Shown piece after piece: positions 33,030 through 43,640 of a stretch of DNA of 64,000 nucleotides. Below the pieces are notes generated by a model. The model ran no database searches. It worked only from the letters and a program-made list of their open reading frames with translations, and was not told the DNA's origin. How positions within the stretch are numbered: position 1 is the first letter of the stretch; each line of letters opens with the position of its first letter. The DNA lies in the NCBI GenBank assembly GCA_021234155.1, contig JAJEKV010000006.1, positions 6,173,727-6,237,726 of the forward strand, written 5' to 3'. The translations under genes were made by a program, and so were the position numbers. This DNA is from Isoetes taiwanensis. Its lineage: Eukaryota; Streptophyta; Lycopodiopsida; Isoetales; Isoetaceae.

Positions 33030-33210
33030 AGAGGAAGCAATGGACAAGGAAAGAGATGCTGCATGAAGGGAGGGGAGGGAAGCTACGAGAAGGAAGAAAG
33101 CTGCTGTGAGAAGACGCCGATAACGGGTCCCGAAGGGGGAGGAGCCTTATATAATGGCTCGTCCCTCCCCAGAATGGCGATCCGAGGGCTCGGATCGATG
33201 CGAATAGTGT
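33030..33210 (-). promoter_or_regulatory. Promoter-like dispersed repeat with TATA box, copy B
   Basis: This is the same arrangement as 24655-24835. On the minus strand GATCCGAGCCCTCGGATCGCC leads into GAGCCATTATATAAGGC, with TATATAAGG at about 33148-33156, and then a C/T-rich leader. The downstream minus-strand frame (32929-33288) is Ser/Pro/Leu-rich and low in information, so no gene is claimed. Confidence 0.45.
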
Positions 33211-33509
33211 TTTTTCTTCTTGGGAGTTACGACATATTCCAGCTTCTTTCAATATCCACATACCATTGATTTGAATACTCGCCAACATGTAGGAACCCTT
33301 CTATAGGAAAAATCTCAAAAAAAACAAATGCCAGACCAAACTCTCACTTCCTACCATGAAATAAAATACTTCTCTTCTTTATCACTACCAACTATACTTT
33401 TCCCAAGTGCCCTCCCTCCCCCTGGGTGTTCTCCCCTCCCTTCTGAAATAGAAGAAAAAAAGAGAAAATTACATTTACAATGTCCATTGAAGACAACGTC
33501 AGCATTCCT

Positions 33510-33690
33510 CTATCGGTCATGCCCTATTCACCTAGTAATGCATGTGTTCATAACCACAAATCCAAGATCATATAGGGATTCTTAAGTCAATCATGAACTC
33601 TATAACTAAAAAACTATGTGATTTTATTTACTCTTTCTTCTCACTTTCTCAAATGCCAAAGAAATGTTTCTCTTGCAAACCATTGTACTT
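33510..33690 (+). repeat. Dispersed repeat, copy B
   Basis: This is the partner of 22990-23195 and is followed by unrelated AT-rich sequence. The two genomic neighbourhoods (22-25 kb and 33-35 kb) share three different repeats in different order. Confidence 0.6.
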
Positions 33691-34560
33691 CTTGAGGATG
33701 TTAAAACAATTACACTGGCAACATATGACACTTTATGGATGTCACTTGCACTAGGGGAAGGCCACCAATTATGGATGCATGCAAAAATGGACCAAATTTA
33801 CCGATAATGGATCAACACATAAATTATTATCTCAATCTCAACCCCTGGATGAAATGGATAAAAAAATATGTTCAATATTAACCATCCAATCTTGTTCTAC
33901 AATAGGGGCTTTTCATGATTCTTTTTATTTTTAATGTAAGCAAATTTCATAGGCCATATCATGGTCAATCTTTATCGGTATGTGATACCCTTACACCAAA
34001 ATCATTTTAGACATATAATTTAAATAAATTAAAAATAAAAATTATTTGCAACATTTCCCTTGCCCCTTATTCTTAGCTGGTCCATTATTGGTTCACCCCT
34101 GCTAGTGGGCTCAAAGTTCAAAAAATATGCTATCACGGTTCTTAGCAATTTTGTTTAGTTTCATTTAGGGAATGTATCTCAAACATTGCTTCAAGCATGG
34201 ACATCGCATGTATTGGTTATAACAACAGTGCGGAATTGTTATTATAACAATCTTGTTGGAAAGTGTCAAGAATCTCTTACCCGACTGTGAAGGTGATAAG
34301 AACTTTACATGGACCGTTATGGGCGGGGAATGACCTTGTTTATACCACTAATAAGAGTGATAAGAGTTAATGCTTGTGAGAATAAGAGTGATGTCAAATT
34401 GTACAAATATATATACCATAATAGATTTACAAGTCAGATAAGTGTCCGGGGACATAGCTGATCCTGCATATCCATGACCTTCTAAAGGTATGATCCCAAC
34501 ATTAAATCTTGAAGGCGTGCTCGATTATCACATGTAGTGGTGACCAAGCCTAGCACCGAA
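33691..34560. other. Noncoding AT-rich stretch
   Basis: No gene or structured repeat is visible. It lies downstream, on the minus strand, of the LINE fragment. Confidence 0.4.
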
Positions 34561-34564
34561 TTTG

Positions 34565-35166
34565 ATCATATCTTTGGACAACTCTAGAAGGTATGACATT
34601 CATCCTCAACAGACTCCCATTTAGCAACACCGACAAAGCCTATCATGTCATGGCTCTCCAATCCATTTGACTGTCTCAATTCGGAGCCGGTGTGCACCCG
34701 CGCAAATCAAGGCAATGAGTCTTTGCCTTTTCAAAGGCAGGTTGGTATGGGGGTAGCGTTGTAAACCCCGTTCCAAGGTGGGGTTTATGTGGTGTTGGTA
34801 ATGTACTATCTTGACCTGTTCAAGAGCGCTAACATCCCAGAGCTTGCTGAGAAAGCAAGCGTCATGATACTGCCTTAATCTGTGGCTATCTGCCTCTGTT
34901 TGCACATGTATGCACCTGTGTTCCTGCACATTATCTGGCGAGCCACATGCCTTGAGTTGTTGTGGACCCATTATCACGGTATCGTCCATAATGACCACCT
35001 TCTGAAAGTAGACGATGTGGCAATCAAGGGCCGCCCTCTGAAGGGGTAAGAAACCTGTCTTCTGCGACATGATCTGATATGGGACTGTGGACTTCGCCCC
35101 TATTGCCCAAGCCAAGAAGGCTTTCTGCACCTGCTCCAAGTCATTCCAGGTAGCAAGGGATACCAC
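34565..35166 (-). pseudogene. LINE reverse-transcriptase C-terminal region fragment
   Basis: The minus strand reads WNDLEQVQKAFLAWAIGAKS, then TVPYQIM, GFLPLQRAAL and YFQKVVIM, the W.(L/Q)E.VQ..FL....AKST.PY pattern found after the RT domain in plant LINE ORF2 proteins. It ends in RQRLIALICAGAHRLRIETV then KW. A frameshift at the stop (about 34648) leads into WESVEDECHTF, a stop, then CP.(Y)DQIR, which matches the zinc-ribbon/zf-RVT-like tail. No RT core is found upstream (above 35166), so the element is truncated and inactive. It is read as 170 codons without interruption, which is unusually clean for this window. Confidence 0.65.
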
Positions 35167-35257
35167 GGGGATTTGTTACATCCATTTGAGATCAGTTGTA
35201 AAATATTCTAGGTAGACAATGTCCACAAGGTCAGAAAGACAAGGGCGGCATCATTAG

Positions 35258-35330
35258 ATTGTTGTGCAACTTTACTAGCATAGGAGACACTTTGGAAAGT
35301 CTCTTATAGGTCTAGAACTTTATTTGGCAT
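35258..35330 (+). repeat. Dispersed 70-bp repeat, copy B
   Basis: This is the partner of 24360-24430. It lies directly beyond the 5' end of the LINE fragment. Confidence 0.65.
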
Positions 35331-36370
35331 GTATGTATAGCATTAAAATTATGAGAAATATGCATACTAAATTCGGAACCTTTGACCATGACCATGACAT
35401 TCACATCAAATCCTCTGCACATCACCATTACACAGTGCTACAAAAAAAAAAAAATACAAACAATAGACAACTGGAATGAATACACAGCCCGACCCTGCCA
35501 TCATCGCCAACATAGTGTTCTTTTGTTCTCCAATAGATCGCTAAGATTGCCCATCTGACTTCGATGGCTCAGCTTGTTTACCTAAAACAACTCCTCTGCT
35601 ACATACTTCCCTGAACCGAAACCGGTTCTGCAGCTGTTTAGAGACACGAAAATGGTTTGTATGTGATTGTAGGCAGCGAGGAAGCTAAAGCCGACCCGAT
35701 TTGGCTCTTATCAGGCCAGATTAAGGATCGTCACTCAAATTTACAGACCCATCAAGCACAAAACAGTTTAGCAGAAGACTCCACCTCATAAAACATAGAG
35801 ATTCAAGCACGACAGACATCCTTGGCGCATCCGAACCGCTGTCCCTTCCCGTTTCGATTGGCATGCAGGAGCTCGCCGTTTGGCAAGGCAGCACCATCAC
35901 ATGACGTCCCCGGAATTCCATTTTCAGACATTGCAAGTACCCTGATTTATTCACCTAGTTTGCTTCCACGACAACTGAACGACATTAAGCTACTCAAATG
36001 CCTCAAATATATACTTTCCAATACTATACACCACTGAAATCTTACCCCACCCCACACCATTGCTAAAAGCACCTCTCAAAATACCAAACTCAACTCGTGA
36101 AAGCTTAATTAGGCATGTGTGTATCTTACTACATATAAAATTATTGGCCCAGCTTTAGGGTTCCAAAAATAAACAAAACAAGATGCTAACGCATCAATGG
36201 GTTGCCCTTTGGAGGGACCATTGATGCGTGCGCAATTATTTTGTACATTTTAGAACCATTAGGGTTCAAAATACTTTTTGTGTAGACCGCAATTTCAGAA
36301 AAGTATGCTATGAAACCTGCGTTTAGGTGAAAACAAAGAACGTCTTAGATTAGATTCAGCAAGTAGTGAA
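35331..36370. other. Noncoding stretch
   Basis: Frames at 35721-35954 (minus) and 35822-36037 (plus) overlap and carry no known motif. A hairpin formed by ACGCATCAATGG and CCATTGATGCGT lies at 36189-36230. Confidence 0.35.
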
Positions 36371-36435
36371 TCCCCATGCGGCAAGGCTTTGCTTGTCCCT
36401 TAGGTGTAGCAAGGCTTGGCTATGCAGAAGTTGTC

Positions 36436-36625
36436 ATATTCATGCTTGCCACATTTGTTTGTAGCTTGAAAGCTTGTGGTAGCAGTGAATTGATAGAACG
36501 GGGACGTGAAATACATGCTACCTTTCTGCAAAATGAACTTGAGATGAGTCTCGTCATTGACAATTCTTTGGTTGACATATATGTGGTATGTGTTGCATTT
36601 TTGGAGGCATGGGCAGTCAACTTAC
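36436..36625 (+). pseudogene. Pentatricopeptide-repeat (PPR) fragment
   Basis: PPR proteins bind organellar RNA through tandem 31-36-residue repeats. This frame reads TFVCSLKACGSSELIERGRE, then IHATFLQNELEMSLVIDNSL and VDIYVVC, closely following the plant pattern (..LKACG....(L/I)E.GR.IHA......L......N.LVD.Y..C). About one and a half repeats remain. The ORF has no start context and no further repeats on either side, so it is a stranded fragment, perhaps carried by a transposon. Confidence in the family is good, in function none. Confidence 0.75.
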
Positions 36626-37271
36626 GTCCGTCCTGGCAAATTGTGTGAGGAATGATCAATGTTGTGCTTCAATGACATTTGGGGCAACTGTGAGGAAAAT
36701 GATCATTGGTCTCCTATAATATAAGATTGTCTAAAATACCCATCTTCCCATCAAGAGTTCTATTTAGATAAGCCAAACTCAATAGACACCAGAAGTTAAT
36801 TTGTCGACGTGGATTAGTGGCTATTCTCATGCAGTTGTATTTAGATTTAGTTGCATTGCTAACAATCTTTAAAAAAAATGTAATCGATAAAATACTATGC
36901 AGAAGTTCTATTGGTCAAGATTCCTGTGCTGTGCCGGATCATTTAGATATGGACGGAAATTGGTACCGATTTCCAGCATGCAGAGTGTCCTTAAGTCGTA
37001 TTTAATTAAATTGGGACTCATTCCATTCCCATTTTTTTTCGGAACCCTGTTAATTTATACAAAAAGGAGCACCCCGACCCGAAAACTATCCTTAATTCGA
37101 ATTTTTGTCTGTAAGTGTGCATCCAAGCTTTCTTCCAGTTTTCTCGGATAGCGAGTCGAGAACAAGAACAATGCAACTCAAACAAAGGAAATTCATTAAA
37201 GATTGAAACCAAAGTTCTAGTCGAAAAAGAATTTTTATTAATAAATTGAATAGGTACAAACCATTAATATC
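36626..37271. other. Noncoding stretch
   Basis: Short frames on both strands carry no known motif. I see no gene. Confidence 0.35.
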
Positions 37272-37857
37272 CAACACAAACCATTAATATCCAACATATA
37301 AAAATTAAATCCCCCAACACATAACAACCATCGACATTAACAACCAACACATAACTACCATTGACATTAATTAACACAACCATTGGGTCCAACACATTTA
37401 AATTAAAATCCCCCTTAAACCCCCTTTGGTTTGGGTGCATATTCACACGGGGGGTGACTCCGGGCAACGAGAGCTGTTGGATAGGCATATTCACCCATTA
37501 TTCCTTAATCTACATCGTACGTAAAGTTCCTCGTTTGTGGGGTATGCAAGTACAAAATTTGCTATACTGTATAACAAGATTCGCAAAATACTATAAGATT
37601 TCAAGCGGAATACTATATGGTGTTGATTTTGTACGTGCAAAATACAATTATGAGGGCTCTCGGCGCCCTCGTCACCTTGGGTGTGAATATGCACCCAAAC
37701 CAAAGGGGGTTTAAGGGGGATTTTAATTTAAATGTGTTGGACCCAATGGTTGTGTTAATTAATGTCAATGGTAGTTATGTGTTGGTTGTTAATGTCGATG
37801 GTTGTTATGTGTTGGGGGATTTAATTTTTATATGTTGGATATTAATGGTTTGTGTTG
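37272..37857. repeat. Perfect 177-bp inverted repeat with a 232-bp loop
   Basis: Arms 37272-37448 and 37681-37857 are reverse complements with no mismatch that I can find. The loop sequences flanking the arms are also partly complementary (CCAAGGTGACGAGG against GGGGTGACTCCGGG). Each arm reads the same low-information frame, which is therefore not a gene. The right arm is followed by a GGCCCCTTCGGGGCC palindrome at 37871-37885. Confidence 0.95.
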
Positions 37858-38540
37858 CAAAAAAAATTTTTTGGCCCCTTCGGGGCCTTAGGGACGTCCC
37901 CCCCCCCGGTGTGACAAAAATTTTAGAATTCAAACCAGAAAAAAACTAGAATTCATTTGAGTCTTTCATCACCTGTAGCTTTTGAATTTCATCACAATGA
38001 AAGAAATAGAACATAAGTAAAAGTTACCATAAAGATAGAGCGGATTGATCCCATTATTCTGAAAGTCATAAAGTTTGCAACACCCATACACAAACATTTT
38101 TCAACTGGAATTTAACAGCATGACTTTTTGGCCTCCATGGATTCTTGTAGTGAGAAACCAAAGTGGGAAACTTTTCTGCTTGTTAGCACAAGGATCTAGA
38201 AGCCTTGGAATTTGCTTAATAACTGCCTCAAAATCTAAAAATGCATGGTAATTTTTTGCAACCTTCATTCGGAATGAGCCATAAAACAATATCCAATAGC
38301 GCAATCCTGTATTAATCAGCTGGTAGGATGTGAAAGCCTACCAAACCCGGCCGAAAAATTGCTGTTTTAGCATAGATAATTTAACCAAACATATACATAT
38401 CATACACTATCAAAAAAATCTCGGAGAGAGCTTTCCAACGCAATAAAAATCATCTCAAAGCAGAGCTACGGATCAAAAGTTATGATAAGAAATGTCTTTG
38501 CCGTGAAGCGGAAACACTACATGCGCCCTTCAAGCCCTTT
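37858..38540. other. Noncoding stretch
   Basis: C-run (10) near 37900-37909. Beyond it I see no gene; frames at 38101-38304 are unassigned. Confidence 0.35.
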
Positions 38541-38546
38541 ATGTAC

Positions 38547-38778
38547 CCATTATACACCACACACACAAAAAGAGGGCTTTTGTTGTGAGCCATTGGTTGT
38601 TGACCATTATGCACCACACGCACAAAAAGAGAGCTTTTGTTGTGAGCCATTGGTTGTTGACCATTATGCACCACACGCACAAAACAAGGGCTTTTGTTGT
38701 GAGCCATTGGTTGTTGACCATTATGCACCACACGCGCAAAAAAAGGGCTTTTGTTGTGAGCCATTGGTTGTTGACCAT
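38547..38778 (+). repeat. 57-bp tandem repeat, four units
   Basis: Units start at about 38547, 38604, 38661 and 38718, each with CCATTATGCACCACACGCAC, then TTTTGTTGTGAGCCATTGG and TTGTTGA. Because 57 is divisible by three, several frames on both strands stay open and encode a 19-residue repeat. Nothing suggests that they are translated. Confidence 0.95.
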
Positions 38779-38962
38779 TGGAAAAAAAAAAGGCTAAAAT
38801 CAATGGCTCAGAAATGGTGCACTCTAGATGTACGCATTAGTACATCCATTTGCATACATCACGAAATCATAGGAAAACCTTAGTGAAAAGCGTACAAAAA
38901 CACAAAGAAAACCCTCTGTTATTATGCTACATATTTACATCGGACGCAGAGACCATGGCGGT

Positions 38963-39360
38963 CACAACAAGAAAAGGGTCATTTAGCGACGTCTATAGCG
39001 ACGTCTGCGCGACGTCTGCGCGACGCCGTCGCGCAGACGTCGCGCAGACGTGACACAGACGTCGCGCAGACGTCGCATGCCACGTGACACGTGAAATATA
39101 CACGTGGAATATACACGTGGAGAACATCAACAAAATCCACGCGTGCGTAAAAAGCCGCGTATATCGCCGTGATCTTGACGTGACACGTGGAACGCAACCG
39201 CGTGGAATATACATGTGCGTAAAGCCCGGTGTATCGCCATCTTGACGTGACACGCGGAATATACACGATGGAAAATTCGGAAAATCAGCGTATAGAAAAG
39301 CCACGTGGCAAAAAAAAGCCCGCGTGGATCGTCGCATCACGACGCGTGTAGGGAAAAAAA
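38963..39360. repeat. Left terminal and subterminal repeats of the CACTA-like element
   Basis: After the 30-bp terminal repeat, GCGACGTCTGCGC units recur in both orientations (38989-39085), followed by about eight CACGTG-type boxes (39083-39350) often set in ACACGTGGAATATAC. Such arrays are the usual binding sites for CACTA accessory protein TNPA, which is a family expectation, not shown here. Confidence 0.7.
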
Positions 39361-39998
39361 TAAAAAATAAATAAAAAATATATTTATATAAAAAATATAA
39401 ATATAAAAATATTTTTAAATAATCACAAAAGTGTTTTTATATTCATATTTTTAAATAGTCACAAAATTATTTTTATATTTATATTTTTAAATAATCACTA
39501 AAAAAGTGAATTGTATTTAAATTTTTAAATAATCACAAAGACTCGTTAAAGAGGAGTATCCACCCTTTTAGCCTAGAGCTAATCTCTCTACCGGTTGATT
39601 GGAGTAGTCATCCGAAAGTGCGTAGTTAGAGGGGCGACTCGAACCGTCCCCGTATACGGTTGCGATTGGATGGCTCTCCAGCAATGTTTGCAGATCCCTC
39701 GCCGCCCCCGAGCCCCATGTCATGCTCTAGACCTTCATTCATATCCGCCACTGCTTCCTATAAAAACCAAAAGAATATGGCGTTAATATAGTTCATAGAA
39801 TTATAATAATTTTCTACAACGCACCCGCATTCCCGAAGTGGGAGAGTTCCCTCGTCGTATAAGCTGTTGATACAGATAAACAAGCTCCCGTTAAAGTGGC
39901 TACTTGTATGTCTTTGCTTGTTAGGGGCAAACCCGTATAGATGTTCCTATGACAATATAACGAGTATTAGCTAGTGACATTTAAAGTTCTTATTAAAA

Positions 39999-40729
39999 TT
40001 AATGTGAACTAATATAGCTCTTACTGAATCTATAGTGAAACCCTTTCCGGCCACCGAAGCCCAAATGAGAGGCGGCTTTTCGGCGTGCTTTTAGTTGCTT
40101 TGTCGGTCCGAGCTCTATGTTTGCTTTCGGATCCTTTGCACGTTCGAATGCAATCGATTGCAAGGCACACAACATTATCACAAGTTAAAGTGAGCGAATG
40201 ACAAAAAAATAAGAAATACCTTGATATCTTCCTTGTGGAGATTAAGTGGTTTAGGGACTTTTGATCAATCGCCTCCTTCTTTTTCGCAAAGTCCGCGCCC
40301 GGTTCCTTGACCACATGGTGCCTTTGACATAAATCGATAGATCAACGCCAATATCAAAATAATAAAAAACAAGACTATGACTAGGTCATGTACCTCCTTT
40401 TTCGTATAAGCTCGCCCATCATCGAAGTGAGCTTCTTCCAGTTAAACGCCTTTGCTTTTTCTATCTTTGGGAAACTCTGTTTCATTTTATTTTTGACGCT
40501 CTCTATTTCGCGTTGGTCATAAGCGCCGAGGCCACTCCCTATACCGCTGGGAGGCCATAACGAGAGATATTATTTGTGACCGCGTCCCTCGATTGTAGTA
40601 TAAAAGACACTTCCCTCATCATCCTTCTTAGGAAGAGCGTCCCTGAAGCATAAATGGTGGGTATATAAAAGCGTGTTTATGTCTACCGTCAATATACATA
40701 TCCCGTCCCGATTAAGAACCTTTTGAGCA
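39999..40729 (-). pseudogene. Three-exon gene of unknown function, copy 2
   Basis: Exons: 40394-40729, 40220-40321, and about 39999-40147 with the stop at 39999-40001. The first two junctions join in phase (AGG codon split as AG|G). Exon 1 reads GLGAYDQREIESVKNKMKQS, FPKIEKAKAFNWKKLTSMMG and ELIRKRR. Exon 2 reads VVKEPGADFAKKKEAIDQKS and LNHLISTRKIS. Exon 3 reads DPKANIELGPTKQLKARRKA, then SHLGFGGRKGF. The product is strongly basic, suited to nucleic-acid binding. One frameshift lies near 40580. A TNPA/Ptta-like accessory protein is a reasonable guess from context and from the K/R-rich middle, but I see no diagnostic residue. A second guess is an unrelated captured host gene. Confidence 0.55.
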
Positions 40730-40895
40730 CTTTACAATGTATTCTAAGTGAAGAGAATGAACAAAACAACAAATTTAGATGACAAAGTACTAATATTTAA
40801 GGTTGATATCTTAAATAATATGTTCACATAACTTACATCAAAAATTATTATTAATATGATAGTCGGGTATATTGAGGGCCAAATCACCCCATGAG

Positions 40896-41104
40896 ACTTA
40901 CGTGTCTAAAACAAAAGCGAAATGGGACGCTCTTCTTCGGTGACGTGTGGGCGTCGTCGGGATCCTTCCTCTCCAAGTCAGGCGGCGACCATGTTCTTCG
41001 GATCCCGAACCCTGTGATGATCGTCGCGATCTTGAACGTTGTGAGTCTGTTGCTCCACTACTTCTTGACCTGGGAAGTAATGAGAGAATGAGCATCTCTA
41101 ACAT
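40896..41104 (-). other. Possible 5' exon (Arg/Ser-rich), copy 2
   Basis: The minus strand reads an open 68-codon frame rich in RS, RR and GS dipeptides and ends close to a GTAAGT donor at about 40887-40892. It lies about 170 bp upstream of exon 1 of the gene above. A TTACTTCCCAG acceptor-like site lies within its 5' part, so the exon may begin near 41080. Confidence 0.3.
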
Positions 41105-41376
41105 GCTGCAACCAAAGAAATGTTTGGTACGTAGTGGATATATATTTACCTGTTGAAATCTTCCTCCAAGTTCCTTGCATTAGAAAAATCTGTTCCCGTC
41201 TCTTGCCTAGAACGGGAGTCCATACTACGTCTAGCGTTCTCAATATTCTCGCGAGAACGTGGAGGCCGATAAATTATCCCACGTGGCATTTTTAGTGCCA
41301 CATCATGAAACCCTACGTTGCGTGTGGCACATCATCAAACCCTAGGTTGTGTCACGTCGCGACTTCCTATTGCCAC

Positions 41377-41950
41377 ATTCTAGAATGCAGATTTTCTACA
41401 ATGGTGGATAGTGGGTAGCCACACACATGCGAACTACCCATAAAAAATAAAGGGAAAATCCAATTATATCATTTGGACCCCAACAAAATACAATGCTAAT
41501 AGAGACTGGGCTAGTGTACCTGCCGAAAGCTTATCACCGGGATTAAAAAACCCCGCCCTTTCGGGTTTTCGAGGAAAAACCCTAGTGATAAGCCTTCGGC
41601 AAGGGGCTTGGACAAACGGAAGGCATAAAAATCGCTCCCAAAACCCACGAATGGAAATCGAAACAGATGCCGCTCGCTAACTTTGTACACGCACATCACC
41701 AACAAAACAACAAGACAAAACAAACCTCCCGTGGTGGAGGGCTGATTTTGGCGTGCTGCCGATAAAAATACAATAACAAAGAAGGGGAGGGTGGGTTCAA
41801 AGAGAATAAAGGTACTGCTGAGAGAGAAGAGGAAGCTACTGATGAGAAGTCGGGCGTAAACGCCGCCTAAAATAGCGAACTCCCAACTGAGAATGGGCAT
41901 GCGCCACCGCATGCATGCAAAACATGCATGCTCGTCCCATTCTAGAATGG
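41377..41950 (-). mobile_element. Helitron-like element, copy 2a
   Basis: This is the same family as 22101-22800, inverted. It starts on the minus strand with the hairpin GATCCGAGACATCGGATC and ATTCTAGAATGGGACGAGCA, and ends at ATTCTAGAATG. Its interior matches 1938-2513. Confidence 0.5.
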
Positions 41951-41977
41951 CGATCCGATGTCTCGGATCGATGGGAT

Positions 41978-42338
41978 TCTAGAATGGGACTCGCATGAAA
42001 CCAACAAACCGCCCGAATACCAAAGGACTTCCTTAACAAACTAGGATCGAGGACGAAGGTCACAGGATGAAGGCTAAAGGCCGAAAAGGACAGCATGAAA
42101 GAAATGCCAAATTGGCCAAACCAGGCAGGAAGTAGCCCCTCCCCTGCCTGGAAACAATTCAAAGAGAATAAGGTACTGCTGAGAGAGAAGAGGAAGCGCC
42201 GATGAGAAGTCGAAGCAGAAACGCGCCTAAAATAGCGAACTCCCAACCAGAATGGGCATGCGCCGCCCGCATGCATGCAAAACATGCATGCTCGTCCCAT
42301 TCTAGAATGGCGATCCGATGTCTCGGATCGATGGGATC
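41978..42338 (-). mobile_element. Helitron-like element, copy 2b (short variant)
   Basis: A complete 0.36-kb member joined head to tail with copy 2a: its 3' end GTCCCATTCTAGAAT abuts CCCATCGATCCGAG of the next. The interior has an AGGCAGG/CCTGCCT stem at 42124-42150. Confidence 0.5.
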
Positions 42339-42344
42339 ATAGTA

Positions 42345-42475
42345 AGTGCCATGTCATCAAACCCTAGCTTGCGTGTGCCACATCATCAAACCCTAGATTG
42401 TGCCACATGGCATTTACAATCTAGGGTTTGATGATGTAGCACACAAAACCTAGGGTTTGACGTCTGTAGCGACAC
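42345..42475. repeat. Foldback repeat with TCATCAAACCCTAGATTGTG
   Basis: The motif CCACATCATCAAACCCTAGA occurs forward at about 42367 and 42384 and inverted (CTAGGGTTTGATGATGT) at 42420 and 42448, so the stretch can form a hairpin. It is also present at 1857-1925, 2905-3030 and 41283-41360. Confidence 0.7.
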
Positions 42476-42619
42476 TTTATCTACAAGTTATGATTAATAA
42501 TTTATTTACATTAATAATAATTTTTTTGATTAATAAATTACTTTTTTCATTAGTAATTTTGAATAAAAAACATTTATTGGTTGCAACAAGCCTCAAATAG
42601 GAAGACAAAATTATATTAA

Positions 42620-43640
42620 TCACTTCTTGCAAGCATTTAACAGTAGCTTAGCCATCTCAAGTGGATCACCACACTTCATATGTCGTCTCTCTCTCACAAC
42701 TATATCAAGAAAGCCCCCATTTGTTTTGAACACATCGACGACGCGAGCAATAGATGGGCGATCCATGTGCACCAGCTCTCTATCCATCATCATTTGGACC
42801 TTCATATGTTGGATGATGTCCAATGTGCTAGAATATCGATCGGTTGGGTTTATCTCAACACACAACCCCATAAGCCGCATTGCCTGGACAAAATCAAGGA
42901 GCATCTCGTAAATGTAGCCCAGGGAATATATGTCAGATATCTCATGCCCCCATGATGATTGGTCATCTGATGATGATGTAAAAACTCTCTTCTCCCACCA
43001 AGGATATCGCACCGTTCCATCTTGTAGTGTATAACGGCTCTTCAATTTGGGCATTCGCTCCTTGCAAAAAAAACGGAGGGCCGTGTCCCAATCACCAATA
43101 GCCACCCACACATTTGTAAGGGAGTCATCAAAATGGAGTTTGACCCTTTTGCAATTGAGCTTTTTGTGTGTGTCCAACCTGGGCGTGGATGGCATAGACT
43201 CTTCTCGCAAGAGCGAGAGCTATTTCTCGGGACGATACTTATACACGAAGTCTCATTTTGGCTTTCCACTCAAGACTTATCTTCATATCAGCCCTTCTTG
43301 GAGCACTATGCATTGCATTTGACCATCTCCTATAAGAAGAGAATTGGCTCGGGAAGATGGTCAAGTAATTCGCAAAGGTTCCTCCATTCATGAATGGCAA
43401 GACTACCATTGGTCCCGTGGCTCATCTCCACAAAAAGACCTCGGGGGCAAGTCCAAGGGGTGTGGCCAATCTTTGGACTTGGGCTCTTGAAGCGGATATA
43501 CTTGTCGACCAACAACCATGATGCGACTCTATCTTGGCCTCTCCACACAATGCCGATTATAATAATCATCTTGATTAAAGTACGGGGTTCCCAAGATCCG
43601 GATTTGGTATATCTGGCGGTCTTGTTTACTACCAATGCAC
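42620..43640 (-). pseudogene. Protein-kinase-like gene (captured?), copy 2
   Basis: A 196-codon frame (42620-43210) ends at TGA 42620-42622. Motifs in order: VKLHFDDSLTN, AIGDWDTA (position of the kinase DFG), a WEKRVFTSSSDDQ loop, SSWGHEISDIYSLGYIYEML (kinase subdomain IX, D.YS.G), and GLCVEINPTDRYSSTLDIIQ (subdomain XI with the conserved Arg). The rest (about 65 residues, ending LNACKK) is unknown. Upstream, out of frame, WLLVDKYIRFKSPSP and SHGTNGSLAIHEW may belong to the N-lobe. The Gly loop and a clear HRD loop are not seen, so an active kinase is doubtful. The exon pattern is shared with copy 1. Pack-style capture of a host kinase gene by a CACTA element would explain it. Confidence 0.55.

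Noticed and set aside
37264-37949. Two nearly identical ORFs on opposite strands as a gene pair
   Set aside because: They are the same sequence read from the two arms of the perfect inverted repeat.
38547-38778. CRISPR array
   Set aside because: Units are contiguous 57-bp tandem repeats without variable spacers, in a plant nuclear context.
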